The notes: generated by a model from the letters alone, not told the origin. Counted from the first letter of the stretch, positions 17,727 through 26,607 are shown. The stretch is DNA of 64,000 bases from Spirochaetales bacterium (GCA_016930085.1 JAFGHO010000029.1:17481-81480), one strand, 5' to 3'. Translations and numbers: made by a program.

Positions 17727-19453
17727 GCGATTTCCTCTTCGGAAAGCTGCGACAGTACGATCTCCCGGTAGACATTGCATGTTTCATACAATTCCCTGTG
17801 CCTTCCCATTCCGGCTATCCTGCCTTCGTCCAGGACAATAATCCTGTCCGAATCCATGATTGTAGCTACCCTTTGACCGACAATGAGAACCGTAGAGGAT
17901 GTTATTTCCTTTTTAAGGGCGGCCCTCAGTTTCGCGTCTGTTTTAAAATCAAGTGCCGAAAAACTGTCATCGAAAATATATATCTCGGGCCGTTTTACAA
18001 GGGCGCGGGCGATTGCCAGCCGTTGTTTCTGGCCGCCGGAGAGATTGGTACCGCCCTGTGCAATGACCGATTCGAATCCGTCTTTCATTCCGCAAATAAA
18101 CTCCGTCGCCTGCGCGATGTCGGCGGCTTTCCGTATTTCCTCCTCCGTTGCGTCCTTTTTGCCGTACCGGATATTTTCCGCTATTGTCCCGGAAAAAAGA
18201 ACGCTCGTTTGCGGAACAAGCCCGATTTTTGCCCGTAAATAATCCTGTGACATGTCGCGTATATCCGTACCGTCGATGAGAATGCATCCGGTATTCACAT
18301 CATAGAAACGGGGAACAAGATTTATCAGTGTCGATTTACCGGAACCGGTGCTTCCGATAATTGCGGTGACTTCACCGGATGATGCGGAGAATGTAATGCC
18401 TTTGACTGCCTGTTCCAGAGCGCCTTCATATGTAAAACCGACATCACGAAACTCGATACATCCCCTTTTATCACTTGCGGTCGTTGTCTTTTTTTCCGGA
18501 TCTTTAATTTCCGGCTTCATGTCCAGTACCTCATTGATTCTTTCCGCGGATGCCTGGGCGCGGGGAATCATGATGAACATAAGCGAAGCCATAAGGAGTG
18601 AAAAAAGAATCTGTAATGCATATTGCAGAAAAGCCATCATATTTCCTATATTGGAGGTTCCCCTGTCGATCCGGATGCTGCCGAACCATATTATACCGAT
18701 CGTGGTAAAATTCATAACGAGCATCATAATCGGCATCATCGCAGCCATCAACCTGTTCACCGTTATGGAGACCTTTGTAAGATCGAGATTCGCTTCGTTA
18801 AAGCGTCTTCTCTCATCCTCATCCCGGTTAAAAGCCCGTATAACCCTTATACCGGTAAGGCTTTCCCGGAGGACGAGATTTATTTTGTCGATTTTTTTCT
18901 GAATCGATTGAAACAGGGGAAATCCTTTTATGGCCACAACAATAATGGTCGCGGCGAGAACCGGGATGACAACAGCGATAACCCATGACAATCCACTGTC
19001 TTTCGATACAGCCATGATGATCCCGCCGATGCACATGATCGGCGCCCTTATCATCATCTGCAGCATGATCATGACCACCATCTGGATCTGGGTAACATCG
19101 TTCGTGTTCCTTGTGATGAGGGAAGGAGTCCCTATTTTATCAAACTCCTTGAGAGAGAAGCCCGAAACATGGGTAAAAATCCTGCCGCGTAAAATCTCGC
19201 CCAACCCCATGGCGGAATGAGAAGCCAGATACGCAGCCAACATCGCACAAAAAGAACCGACCAGGGTGACAAGCAGCATTAATCCGCCGGTTCGTATTAT
19301 AAAATCGGTATCGCCTTTCGTAATACCCGTATTGACGATATCCGACATAAGGTTCGGGAGGTACAATTCGGCCATGCATTGAAAAAAAATCAGGATAACA
19401 ACCGCACAGACAGGGATGGTATAAGGCTTCAGGAATTTCAACAATCGCAGCAT
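17723..19453 (-). CDS. ABC transporter half-subunit (exporter, TM-NBD fusion) 1
   Basis: ABC exporter subunit of 576 residues. Six membrane helices occupy about residues 10-310. The nucleotide-binding domain follows with Walker A GSTGSGKSTL, Q-loop LVPQTSVLFSGTI, a canonical signature TNLSGGQKQRL and Walker B IYIFDDSFSALD. The residue after Walker B is Asp where Glu is the usual catalytic base. The partner subunit has the Glu (DEATSS) but a degenerate signature, so together they would form one canonical and one degenerate ATP site, as in known heterodimeric exporters. RBS-like GGGGAG precedes ATG 19453, 15 bases after tolC. Confidence 0.93.
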   Translation of the reverse strand: MLRLLKFLKPYTIPVCAVVILIFFQCMAELYLPNLMSDIVNTGITKGDTDFIIRTGGLMLLVTLVGSFCAMLAAYLASHSAMGLGEILRGRIFTHVSGFSLKEFDKIGTPSLITRNTNDVTQIQMVVMIMLQMMIRAPIMCIGGIIMAVSKDSGLSWVIAVVIPVLAATIIVVAIKGFPLFQSIQKKIDKINLVLRESLTGIRVIRAFNRDEDERRRFNEANLDLTKVSITVNRLMAAMMPIMMLVMNFTTIGIIWFGSIRIDRGTSNIGNMMAFLQYALQILFSLLMASLMFIMIPRAQASAERINEVLDMKPEIKDPEKKTTTASDKRGCIEFRDVGFTYEGALEQAVKGITFSASSGEVTAIIGSTGSGKSTLINLVPRFYDVNTGCILIDGTDIRDMSQDYLRAKIGLVPQTSVLFSGTIAENIRYGKKDATEEEIRKAADIAQATEFICGMKDGFESVIAQGGTNLSGGQKQRLAIARALVKRPEIYIFDDSFSALDFKTDAKLRAALKKEITSSTVLIVGQRVATIMDSDRIIVLDEGRIAGMGRHRELYETCNVYREIVLSQLSEEEIA

Positions 19454-19468
19454 AAATCCGGTCTCCCC

Positions 19469-20911
19469 TTACCGAATCTCGTCAAGGGCCAATGCCCGCG
19501 ACAAATCGGCATTCGCTATTTTTACATCGATCTCCCTGTTTATAATTGCGAACTCTGTCCGTAACAGATCGAGCTGCGCTGCAAGCAGATCCGGGCTTTT
19601 TACCACACCGATATCGAACTTCTGTTGAACGACACGGAGGTTTTCTTCCGCCTGCCCGATCATGCCCTTTGTCAGGCCGAGATCTTTACGGGTTCGAACG
19701 AGATTCAATAGACAGGTTCGAACATCAAGGATAACTATATTCCGCTGTTTTTCGGCATCCGCACGGGCTTTCCCGATCGCCTGTTTCTGTGAAACGCTTT
19801 CATTGATTGTCGCCGCCAACCCGCCGAGATCATAACCAATATTTACACCGACGGTCCATGTTCCGGTAAATGCATCTTTTTGAGGAAAAACCCTCTGGTT
19901 CGGGTTCGCCAGCGTATAATTTCCGTTAAGCGCAAGCGCCGGATACAACGGGGCCTGTGCGAGTTTTGTGCCGTGCTCCGCTGTTTTTACTGCAATGGAG
20001 GAAAGGCGGGTTTCGGGACGCCGTTCGAGGGCTGTTTGAATCAGCCGCATCTCATCGAGGTTTTCATCGAAGCGGGTGCCGTTTTCTTCACCGGGTCGTG
20101 ATGAGAGTATATAGGGCAATCCGGATTCCGAAGGATCGGCGGCAACATGGCCGGTTTTTTCAATGTCACCGGTAAGCGACGCAAGCACCATGTAAGCGCG
20201 CATTTGCATCGAGAGTGCGTCTCCGAGATCGATTTCCGCCTGGTTATAGCGCATTGCGGCCGTTAGCTGGTCGGCACGCGTCGCAGAGCCTTGAGCGGCC
20301 AGCTTGTCGACGAGCTCGCGGTTCGTCCGTACAAGCTCGAGGTTTTTTTTCAATGTCTCGACATTATTGGAAGCGCGAACCGCTTCCCAATATGCACGGC
20401 GGACTTCAAAAATCAAGGACAATTTTACCATCTCCAGAGTGACCAATTTACCATCGGCCTGAAGCGACGCAATCGCCGCGGCTTCCCGTATTCGGAAACC
20501 CGAAAAAACGGGATACTGAAGATTGACATCGAACGAATACATATTTATCAATGACGGCGGATAGTCGAAGGAAACGGTACCGGGGCCGAAAGGATTGTCG
20601 ATCTCCATGGAAGCCGGAGGCAACTCGCTTAATCGCTGATAACCGGCAGAAACGGAAAGGGAAGGAAACCGGCGCCATTGCGCCGCTTCCGCTTTCGCCG
20701 ATGCCGACAGCCACTCACAGTGCGCGCTTTCGATACCCGGATTTGTTTCCATCGCCGCCTTGACTGCATCTTCCACTGAAAAAACAGGCGCCTCGGACCA
20801 AAGCGGCAGCGTAAAGCAAAGCGTAAGGAGAACTATATTGGCCGGGAAGAAATATTTTCTCACGTTCATTCTCGTTACAGACCATCTGAGATGGATTTCT
20901 GCTATCGTCAT
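19469..20911 (-). CDS. TolC family outer membrane efflux protein
   Basis: Outer-membrane channel component of the exporter operon. The 480-residue protein has a signal peptide ending near PLWSEA, and two repeats of the outer-membrane efflux (OEP) domain with long helices and paired strands (VSAGYQRLSELPP; LALNGNYTLANPNQ). A conserved inward helix pattern (AELSRALALDE-like) closes the C-terminus. ATG 20911 has AAGGAG six bases upstream. A GTG two codons earlier and an ATG fourteen codons later (20869) are alternatives, the latter giving a more usual signal peptide. Presence of TolC implies a two-membrane envelope. Confidence 0.92.
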   Translation of the reverse strand: MTIAEIHLRWSVTRMNVRKYFFPANIVLLTLCFTLPLWSEAPVFSVEDAVKAAMETNPGIESAHCEWLSASAKAEAAQWRRFPSLSVSAGYQRLSELPPASMEIDNPFGPGTVSFDYPPSLINMYSFDVNLQYPVFSGFRIREAAAIASLQADGKLVTLEMVKLSLIFEVRRAYWEAVRASNNVETLKKNLELVRTNRELVDKLAAQGSATRADQLTAAMRYNQAEIDLGDALSMQMRAYMVLASLTGDIEKTGHVAADPSESGLPYILSSRPGEENGTRFDENLDEMRLIQTALERRPETRLSSIAVKTAEHGTKLAQAPLYPALALNGNYTLANPNQRVFPQKDAFTGTWTVGVNIGYDLGGLAATINESVSQKQAIGKARADAEKQRNIVILDVRTCLLNLVRTRKDLGLTKGMIGQAEENLRVVQQKFDIGVVKSPDLLAAQLDLLRTEFAIINREIDVKIANADLSRALALDEIR

Positions 20912-20935
20912 ATCCACTCCTTGTTGTATAAATAA

Positions 20936-21370
20936 TCATTTTTTTTCTTCACGCTCCAGACACTCCAGAACATATTGTAACTCGATTATCAATCGCTCCT
21001 GTCTTTCGGGCGGCAAGGACAGAAATATCCCTCTTAATGATTCCGTGACGGCGGCAATCCTTTCCCGCACTAATTTTACGGTAGCCTCAGTAACGGTTAA
21101 AATAACACCCCTGCGGTCATTCGGGTCCATGCCGCGTTCGATAAACCCCTGTATCACCAGCCGGTCAAGCATCCCGGTAAGGGTACTGGGCGGTATACCG
21201 AATTCCCGGGCGAGATCGGTTACCCTGCACTTTTTCCTATGGTACAGCTTGTGGAGAACAAGTATTTCCGCGAACGACAATGGACCTTCCTTCTTAAGCG
21301 GAGACAATCGTTTCAACAACCTCTTCCTTATGTTATTCAATAACTCGATTAATAGAATCTCGTTTCCCAT
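20936..21370 (-). CDS. MarR family transcriptional regulator
   Basis: First gene of the export operon, 144 residues. The winged-helix region runs from about residue 30 to 105: LSFAEILVLHKLYHRK, the recognition helix around FGIPPSTLTGMLDRL, and the wing with DPNDRRGVILTVTE, the classical MarR DxRxxxL pattern. N- and C-terminal helices would form the dimer. It probably represses its own operon and is relieved by exported compounds. The perfect palindrome at 21393-21410 over the predicted transcription start supports this. Confidence 0.93.
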   Translation of the reverse strand: MGNEILLIELLNNIRKRLLKRLSPLKKEGPLSFAEILVLHKLYHRKKCRVTDLAREFGIPPSTLTGMLDRLVIQGFIERGMDPNDRRGVILTVTEATVKLVRERIAAVTESLRGIFLSLPPERQERLIIELQYVLECLEREEKK

Positions 21371-21392
21371 ATCCTTTTATTTCCGTATCGAA

Positions 21393-21410
21393 TATTTCGT
21401 ATCCGAAATA
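21393..21410. promoter_or_regulatory. Probable MarR operator
   Basis: Perfect palindrome TATTTCG-TATC-CGAAATA. It lies just downstream of the -10 box of the marR promoter and covers the predicted transcription start, the expected place for an autorepressor site. Confidence 0.55.
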
Positions 21411-21438
21411 ATATAGATAAAAAGCGTGTTAATGGCAA
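21410..21438 (-). promoter_or_regulatory. Promoter of marR-export operon
   Basis: On the minus strand TTGCCA (21438-21433), a 17-base spacer and TATATT (21415-21410), giving a start near 21403 and a 33-base leader to marR. Confidence 0.6.
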
Positions 21439-21491
21439 TGATCAATGCCGATTTTCCGGTTTTTTCCGGCGAATTTCTTCGAGTATACCGG

Positions 21492-22847
21492 TTACTCCGT
21501 CAGGTTTCTCAGCCAGCGGCCGCTTTTAAAGCGGAGATAGCCGACAGTGAACTTGATCACCTCTTCCAGGCTTACCAGTCCGATAACGATATAAACGGGA
21601 AGCTTCAGCACAAAAGCCCCGATAAAGGCCATGGGGACCCCGTAAAGCCAGACCGCCCCCAGATCGAGGAACATGGCAAAGGTCGTGTCACCGCCGCTTC
21701 TGAGAATTCCCATGTTCAGGACGATATTGCCCGCCTTCGGGAAAGTGAACAGGCCGAAAATGACGAGAATTACCGAGAGATAATAAACCGATGTGTCGGA
21801 AAGATTGTACATCATGACAAAGACCGGCCTGCCCAGGATAAAGACCGCTGCAAAGAAAGCGGCGACCAGAAATTCGAGAAAAAAGAAATTGTAGGCGTAC
21901 GTGCGGGCGGTTTCGAATTCGCCCGCACCGAGCCGGTTTCCCAGCATGATACCGCTCGAGTTTCCGAAGGCGGAAAAAAGCATGTTGGAGACGCTTTCAA
22001 ATGATTTACAGATATAAAATGCGGCAAGGGCTTCGGTACTGACCTTGCCGTACACCATTGTATAGATATTGACACCGATGATCCAGAATCCGTTATGCAG
22101 GATTATCGGCCCTCCTATCCTGAAAAACCGTACGACAGACCGGAGGTCCCAATCGATAAGCTGCCTTAATGACGAGGCGGTCGGAAGCCGTTTCACATAG
22201 GTGACGACAAGCAAAAATCCCGCTTCGACGAATCTCGATATGACGGTGGCGATTGCGGCCCCTTGATACCCCAACCGGGGAAAACCGAAATTTCCGAAAA
22301 TCAAAAGATAGTTGAGAAGGGTATTAAGTCCGAATCCCAATACACTGGAAAAAAGCGGTATTTTGACATTTTCAGTACTGCGAAGAACCTGGGAAAAGAT
22401 TATGGCAACGCTGTTGATGATAAACGATATTCCGAGTATCCGGATATACCCGGAACCGACCATTATCGCTCCCGGATCGTCCGAATAGAGGGAGATGATG
22501 AGGCGGGGGAAAAAAATTGAAAATAGAGAGAACACGATACCGATTAAAAGCGAAAGCGCCAGTCCGATTCCCTGAAAGCGGTGCAGACGGCCGATGTCCT
22601 TTGCCCCCCAGTACTGGGCGATAAAAACCCCCACTCCCAACGCCGTTCCAAAGGTCAGAATAATACGTATGAAATTGATCTGGTTACCGATCCCCACGCC
22701 GGCGACAACCGTATCCCCGAGCTGGCCGACCATGATCACATCGATAAAACTCAGTAGCGACATCGCCACAGACTGAAGAAAAAGCGGGACAGCGAGCGAT
22801 ATGAGTTTTTTTACGAATACCCGGTTCAAATCGATCTTTCCAACCAT
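21492..22847 (-). CDS. MATE family efflux transporter
   Basis: Polytopic membrane exporter of 451 residues with twelve predicted helices in two six-helix halves. MATE landmarks include the N-terminal IPLFLQS-like helix ending DVIMVGQLGD, the loop WGAKDIGRL, and in the second half GNRLGAGEFETARTYA. Members exchange sodium ions or protons for drugs or metabolites. ATG 22847 is preceded by AAAGGA. An earlier ATG at 22883 adds a charged 12-residue extension. It reads toward marR, but the marR promoter in between indicates separate control. Confidence 0.93.
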   Translation of the reverse strand: MVGKIDLNRVFVKKLISLAVPLFLQSVAMSLLSFIDVIMVGQLGDTVVAGVGIGNQINFIRIILTFGTALGVGVFIAQYWGAKDIGRLHRFQGIGLALSLLIGIVFSLFSIFFPRLIISLYSDDPGAIMVGSGYIRILGISFIINSVAIIFSQVLRSTENVKIPLFSSVLGFGLNTLLNYLLIFGNFGFPRLGYQGAAIATVISRFVEAGFLLVVTYVKRLPTASSLRQLIDWDLRSVVRFFRIGGPIILHNGFWIIGVNIYTMVYGKVSTEALAAFYICKSFESVSNMLFSAFGNSSGIMLGNRLGAGEFETARTYAYNFFFLEFLVAAFFAAVFILGRPVFVMMYNLSDTSVYYLSVILVIFGLFTFPKAGNIVLNMGILRSGGDTTFAMFLDLGAVWLYGVPMAFIGAFVLKLPVYIVIGLVSLEEVIKFTVGYLRFKSGRWLRNLTE

Positions 22848-22905
22848 ATGTTTTTCCTTTTTCTCATGGCCGGTTCCGATCATTCACGGGCCATACGCGC
22901 GGCGA

Positions 22906-22935
22906 GTGATTGACGATGACAATCACGATTGTGAT
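22906..22935. promoter_or_regulatory. Overlapping palindromes upstream of the MATE gene
   Basis: GTGATTG-N7-CAATCAC (22906-22926) overlaps ATCAC-GATT-GTGAT (22922-22935). Two nested dyads just upstream of the MATE coding region could be a regulator binding site. No regulator can be assigned. Confidence 0.3.
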
Positions 22936-23025
22936 CGGAGTGGTATTTTATTCAAATAATACCGCTGCGTCAAATAAAAAAACCAGGTCTCACGACGGCG
23001 ATGTCGATGTATCCGTCTTTTACAC

Positions 23026-23055
23026 TTGACATATAACCCGATACCATGACATAAT
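23026..23055 (+). promoter_or_regulatory. Promoter of tRNA-Ala
   Basis: TTGACA (23026-23031), 18-base spacer, CATAAT (23050-23055). The predicted start is about 11 bases before the mature tRNA. Confidence 0.6.
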
Positions 23056-23072
23056 ACCCGGAAACATATCAT

Positions 23073-23146
23073 GGGGGCGTAGCTCAGTTGGCTAGAGCGC
23101 GTGAATGGCATTCACGAGGTCGTGGGTTCAATTCCCGTCGCCTCCA
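23073..23146 (+). tRNA. tRNA-Ala (anticodon GGC)
   Basis: Complete 74-base cloverleaf. A 7-bp acceptor stem (GGGGGCG with CGCCTCC) carries the G3-U70 pair that identifies alanine tRNAs. The D stem is GCTC/GAGC, and the anticodon stem CGTGA/TCACG holds loop ATGGCAT with anticodon GGC. The T arm GTGGG-TTCAATT-CCCGT and discriminator A follow. The CCA end is not encoded. It lies 26 bases before the next coding gene, which may be cotranscribed. Confidence 0.97.
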
Positions 23147-23172
23147 TATTCTTTTTAAACGATTGATGAAGC

Positions 23173-24789
23173 GTGACAGATAAATTTAAAGGCGAACTTG
23201 ACCCGGCCATCGCGGAACTGATTTCACAGGATGAAGGCAGGGGCGGATCCCCATCTTTGGACGACATCATCGGTACAAGGAACGCAGGGGATACCGGCGA
23301 GGCCGTCGGGATGCCTCCCGCACAATTTAAAAAAATCATTGAAACGGAAGAATCTCCCAAATCATTTTTCAGGGAAAAGGATTATTACAAAAAGGTGATT
23401 GCGGGGGAAGGCGACGCGGCTGCCCGCGTTCATGAGTTGCTTTCAAAATTCCTTAACGCCGGAGACCCGCAGGACAAATCGATGTTCCGGGGGCGGCTTA
23501 TTTCAGCGTACTGGAATCTTGCCGCCGCAGTCGCTTCGAAGGTCACCGCCACTACCTCTCTGTACAAAAAATGCCTTCTCCGTTACGGCCTGCTTTCCCC
23601 CACCCTCCTTTCATCCGAACAGCTTTCCATTATTAGCCGCATCATTCTGGAAAACAGAACAGATGAACCCGTTCATTACCTCGATGAATGGATGATAAAG
23701 ATCGCGGCGGGCGAGGTCGGCATATCGGCAACCGATGAATTGAAACGGGTGAAAAAAGACGAAGGACAAAAAATGCTCGATAAAATCGATCAGGCAAAAG
23801 GCCAGCGTGATTCGGAAATTCTCCTGCTAAAAAACAAAATCGCGCAACGGGACGATTATGAAATACAGTTGATCGAGATGATAAAGGTCATCCGGAATCA
23901 TGACAATGCCTTTGAGTTCGACGGACTCGAGATCGAATACTCGCCCGAGCAGAAAAGGGCGCTGAGTTCCGTCTCCGATATTTTGAAAAAATTGGGCTTA
24001 CTGGACCGTGAAATCGTCCGGTGCTGTCACATTCTCCGAAGCATCGATCAAAACATCGAAACCCTCGATAAAAAAACCGAAGGAATCTCCGGGACGGCTG
24101 CGGATACGCAGACGGTAATCTCGGAGTTTACCACCATACGGCAGATGAACAAGCTTTGCGTGGGAAGAAAAGGAAATCACTTCCCGATTCTTATCAAGCA
24201 CTATTTCAGGCCCAATTTCCGTGAACTCGGGACCAGGGAGAATATCATAAACCAGATGGCGAGGGTCGAGGAACTCGATCCCGGTCTCTTTCTCAGGACC
24301 TATAAAAACCGGACGACACGGATCGTTCCCCACCTCATCATTCTCCCCAATTACGGCGAACGGGGAATATGCTGGGAACCCTTCGAACGGAAAAACAGGG
24401 CGACAGGCAGGGGAAGAATAGCTGTTCCGCTGTTCACGAAAAATCTCAGGCTCGCCGTTATTTCCGCGCTGGCCGATCTCAGGTGGCAGGTCGCCAAGGA
24501 AAAGGCGCTGCACTACTGGATGGAGGAAGGAATCACGGGTCACTATTATCGGTGGTTTGAAAGCCGGAAACTCCGCGGCGATGTAAAGGAATACTTTATC
24601 AACGATTATATCCTCTGGATTACAAAGGAATGCGAGGGAACCCAAAAACTCGACCGGGAAGTACGGGGAATATTCTGGCGGCTGATTCCATTCCCCCAGG
24701 AAATCAAGGACAAATTGCGGAACAGAGGATTCGTATACAACGACCTCTATAAAAAGGATATCAACATATCACGTTCCGACGGGTATTGA
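23173..24789 (+). CDS. Unrecognised conserved-looking protein, 538 residues
   Basis: I do not recognise this family. The protein is soluble and strongly charged, with a low-complexity acidic N-terminus (about 1-60), a helical middle with a coiled-coil-like segment at about 190-240 and another near 270-320. A better ordered C-terminal domain of about 200 residues (from FPILIKHYFRPNF to the end) is rich in aromatic and Arg residues, including ICWEPFERKNRATGRGRI and ALHYWMEEG. Start GTG 23173 has only a weak purine stretch (GATGAAGC) upstream. It begins 26 bases after tRNA-Ala and there is no other promoter visible, so readthrough from the tRNA promoter is likely. It is convergent with the small membrane protein gene. 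Confidence 0.7.
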   Translation: MTDKFKGELDPAIAELISQDEGRGGSPSLDDIIGTRNAGDTGEAVGMPPAQFKKIIETEESPKSFFREKDYYKKVIAGEGDAAARVHELLSKFLNAGDPQDKSMFRGRLISAYWNLAAAVASKVTATTSLYKKCLLRYGLLSPTLLSSEQLSIISRIILENRTDEPVHYLDEWMIKIAAGEVGISATDELKRVKKDEGQKMLDKIDQAKGQRDSEILLLKNKIAQRDDYEIQLIEMIKVIRNHDNAFEFDGLEIEYSPEQKRALSSVSDILKKLGLLDREIVRCCHILRSIDQNIETLDKKTEGISGTAADTQTVISEFTTIRQMNKLCVGRKGNHFPILIKHYFRPNFRELGTRENIINQMARVEELDPGLFLRTYKNRTTRIVPHLIILPNYGERGICWEPFERKNRATGRGRIAVPLFTKNLRLAVISALADLRWQVAKEKALHYWMEEGITGHYYRWFESRKLRGDVKEYFINDYILWITKECEGTQKLDREVRGIFWRLIPFPQEIKDKLRNRGFVYNDLYKKDINISRSDGY

Positions 24790-24791
24790 GT

Positions 24792-24806
24792 GAAACGCTC
24801 CGTTTC
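24792..24806. terminator. Short hairpin between convergent genes
   Basis: GAAACG-CTC-CGTTTC fills the 23-base gap between two convergent genes. The stem is 6 bp and the T-tract after it is broken, so it is a weak terminator candidate. Confidence 0.35.
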
Positions 24807-24812
24807 GGGCTG

Positions 24813-25082
24813 CTATTTCTTTGGTTTTATAATCGGATGAAAGTACTTCTGCATATCGATTTTTGCGGATATATAATTCATGATTTTCGAATAGATAAAA
24901 AGCCCGCCGCCCATCGCAAAAAGGGGAAGAACCACCCAGAGTACGATAAGGATGTGTTCCATATTTTCACGCAAAATCAAAGCAAGCAGAATGTAAGGGA
25001 TCAGAAAGAGGGCGATCATGATAATGATATTCACTATCGTTGCAACGAAAATAAAAAGAATCGTATTGACAATTTTATTCAT
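24813..25082 (-). CDS. Small membrane protein downstream of lspA
   Basis: Eighty-nine residues with two long hydrophobic helices (about 5-35 and 43-65) and a basic C-terminal tail ending PIIKPKK. I cannot assign a family. Its ATG overlaps the lspA stop as ATGA, so it is translationally coupled to the lipoprotein signal peptidase and may assist in lipoprotein processing or simply share its transcript. Confidence 0.7.
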   Translation of the reverse strand: MNKIVNTILFIFVATIVNIIIMIALFLIPYILLALILRENMEHILIVLWVVLPLFAMGGGLFIYSKIMNYISAKIDMQKYFHPIIKPKK

Positions 25083-25651
25083 TTTTCATTCCTTTCTTTT
25101 TTTGCACGGATCTCTTCAATAATCATCGAGACGACGAGGATACAGATACCCACGACAATGGTGGCATCGGCAAGGTTGTAGGTCGGCCATCGTTTTATAT
25201 CGATGATCCCTTTTATCGTTATATCGAAGAAATCCATATCGATAAAATCCACGACCCCCTCAGGCCGGATAATTCTGTCCATGATATTGCCGAGTCCGCC
25301 GCCAACGATGGCACAAAGCGTCCATCGCTGAAGGGGTTTGAGATCGTTGGAACGGAGAATAAAAATTACCAGAAACACGATTACCAGCAGGGGCAGCACG
25401 AAAAAAAGCACCTCTTTTAGCCCTCCCGGCAGGTTTCCACCGATACCGAACGCAATCGCCTTGTTCCGCACATGGGTTAACTTGAGAAAATCTCCCAGAA
25501 TATTTATCGATGCGCGAAGGGGAAGGTTGATGACAATCAGCAGCTTCACGATCTGATCGATGAGGAGTATTCCCGCAGAAAGGCTGAACGGGACGACCCT
25601 TGTGATGAGGAAATCTTTTCCTGTTGTGTTCCGATTCGTTTCGTCGCTCAC
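25079..25651 (-). CDS. lspA: Lipoprotein signal peptidase (signal peptidase II)
   Basis: Inner-membrane aspartyl protease that cleaves prolipoproteins before the lipidated Cys. From GTG 25651 the protein has 190 residues and four membrane helices. The catalytic motifs are GGGLGNIMDR (first Asp) with VVDFIDM, and the second NLAD-A-T. The GTG start has AGGAG about 9 bases upstream. The open frame reaches 25741, but that extension has no hydrophobic character and lacks a ribosome binding site. At least one lipoprotein in this window (PhnD) would be a substrate. The family's Asp pair is intact. Confidence 0.94.
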   Translation of the reverse strand: MSDETNRNTTGKDFLITRVVPFSLSAGILLIDQIVKLLIVINLPLRASINILGDFLKLTHVRNKAIAFGIGGNLPGGLKEVLFFVLPLLVIVFLVIFILRSNDLKPLQRWTLCAIVGGGLGNIMDRIIRPEGVVDFIDMDFFDITIKGIIDIKRWPTYNLADATIVVGICILVVSMIIEEIRAKKERNEK

Positions 25652-25797
25652 GAATGTTCTCTCCTCTATATTACATTGATAACGTGCCCATACGGCAAGC
25701 CCGGCACGAGAACCGGGACGCATTTCATAGAAAATAACCACATAAGCCCGGTAGTCAAATAGTATTCGATAATGCGGGGATATTCAAGACCTCCGGT

Positions 25798-26559
25798 TTA
25801 CAAACCGGTGGGGATATCGAGGACAAGCGTTTCGAGATCCGTGTTTTTTTTCAGATACTCCGCGACCTGTTTGACACCCCACACTTCGGTAAGATAATGC
25901 CCCGCAAAGATGACGTTGAGTCCCGCTTCGAGGCACTCGTGATAGATCTCATGAGAAGCGTCACCGGTAATGAAGAGATCGAGTTCTTCCTCGATCGCCT
26001 GCAGTGCCGACTTCGGATCACCGCCGGACACGATACCGACCGTCTCTATTTTTTCCGGTCCGAAAGGAAGGACAAACGGCCGGTTTTCCTTTTTACTCAA
26101 AAGAAGGTCCGTGATCTCATCGATTGTTTTTCGTGTTTCGAATCGCCCCTTAAAACCGATTTTCACACCCTTGTACGACCCAAAGGGTTCCGGTGAAGCA
26201 AGGCCGAGTCGCTTTGCGATTCCGATGTTGTTCCCGAGTTCGGGATGCATATCGAGGGGAAGATGGACCGCATAGAGACAAAGATCGCGGCCGGCGAGAA
26301 AAGCAAGACGTTTGTACAAATTCCCGACGATCCGTTCTTGTTTGCTCCAGAGCAGTCCGTGATGGACAAAGATGAGGTCCGCGTCCTCCCGCGCGGCCTG
26401 TTCGAAACTTTGAAGCGATGCATCCACGGCGAACGCGACCTTTTGAATCTCCTTTTCCTTCCTTCCGACCTGTAATCCATTGAGAGAAGCGTCCGTTCCC
26501 CTGACAAGATCAATCTGAAGGAGTTCATGCATGACGGCATCGAATTCACCCGCTGTCAT
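25798..26559 (-). CDS. Nif3-like dinuclear metal centre protein (YbgI/DUF34 family)
   Basis: Protein of 253 residues with the metal-ligand motifs of the Nif3 family in order: VHHGLLW (His-His), HLPLDMHPELGNN (His and Asp), and near the C-terminus GDASHE and AGHYLTE. It lacks the extra inserted domain found in longer members. Family proteins form ring-shaped hexamers with two metals per subunit. Proposed roles include GTP cyclohydrolase-like and metal-handling functions, none settled. It is divergent from the acyl-CoA dehydrogenase operon and appears to be transcribed from its own leaderless promoter. Confidence 0.92.
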   Translation of the reverse strand: MTAGEFDAVMHELLQIDLVRGTDASLNGLQVGRKEKEIQKVAFAVDASLQSFEQAAREDADLIFVHHGLLWSKQERIVGNLYKRLAFLAGRDLCLYAVHLPLDMHPELGNNIGIAKRLGLASPEPFGSYKGVKIGFKGRFETRKTIDEITDLLLSKKENRPFVLPFGPEKIETVGIVSGGDPKSALQAIEEELDLFITGDASHEIYHECLEAGLNVIFAGHYLTEVWGVKQVAEYLKKNTDLETLVLDIPTGL

Positions 26560-26565
26560 GCCATC

Positions 26566-26593
26566 ATTATAGCCTTTTCACCGCTTTGATCAA
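26566..26593 (-). promoter_or_regulatory. Promoter of Nif3-like gene, predicted leaderless
   Basis: On the minus strand TTGATC (26593-26588), 16-base spacer and perfect TATAAT (26571-26566). Standard spacing places +1 at 26559, exactly the A of the ATG. There is no Shine-Dalgarno sequence. Confidence 0.6.
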
Positions 26594-26607
26594 GTCTTTT
26601 TCACCCC

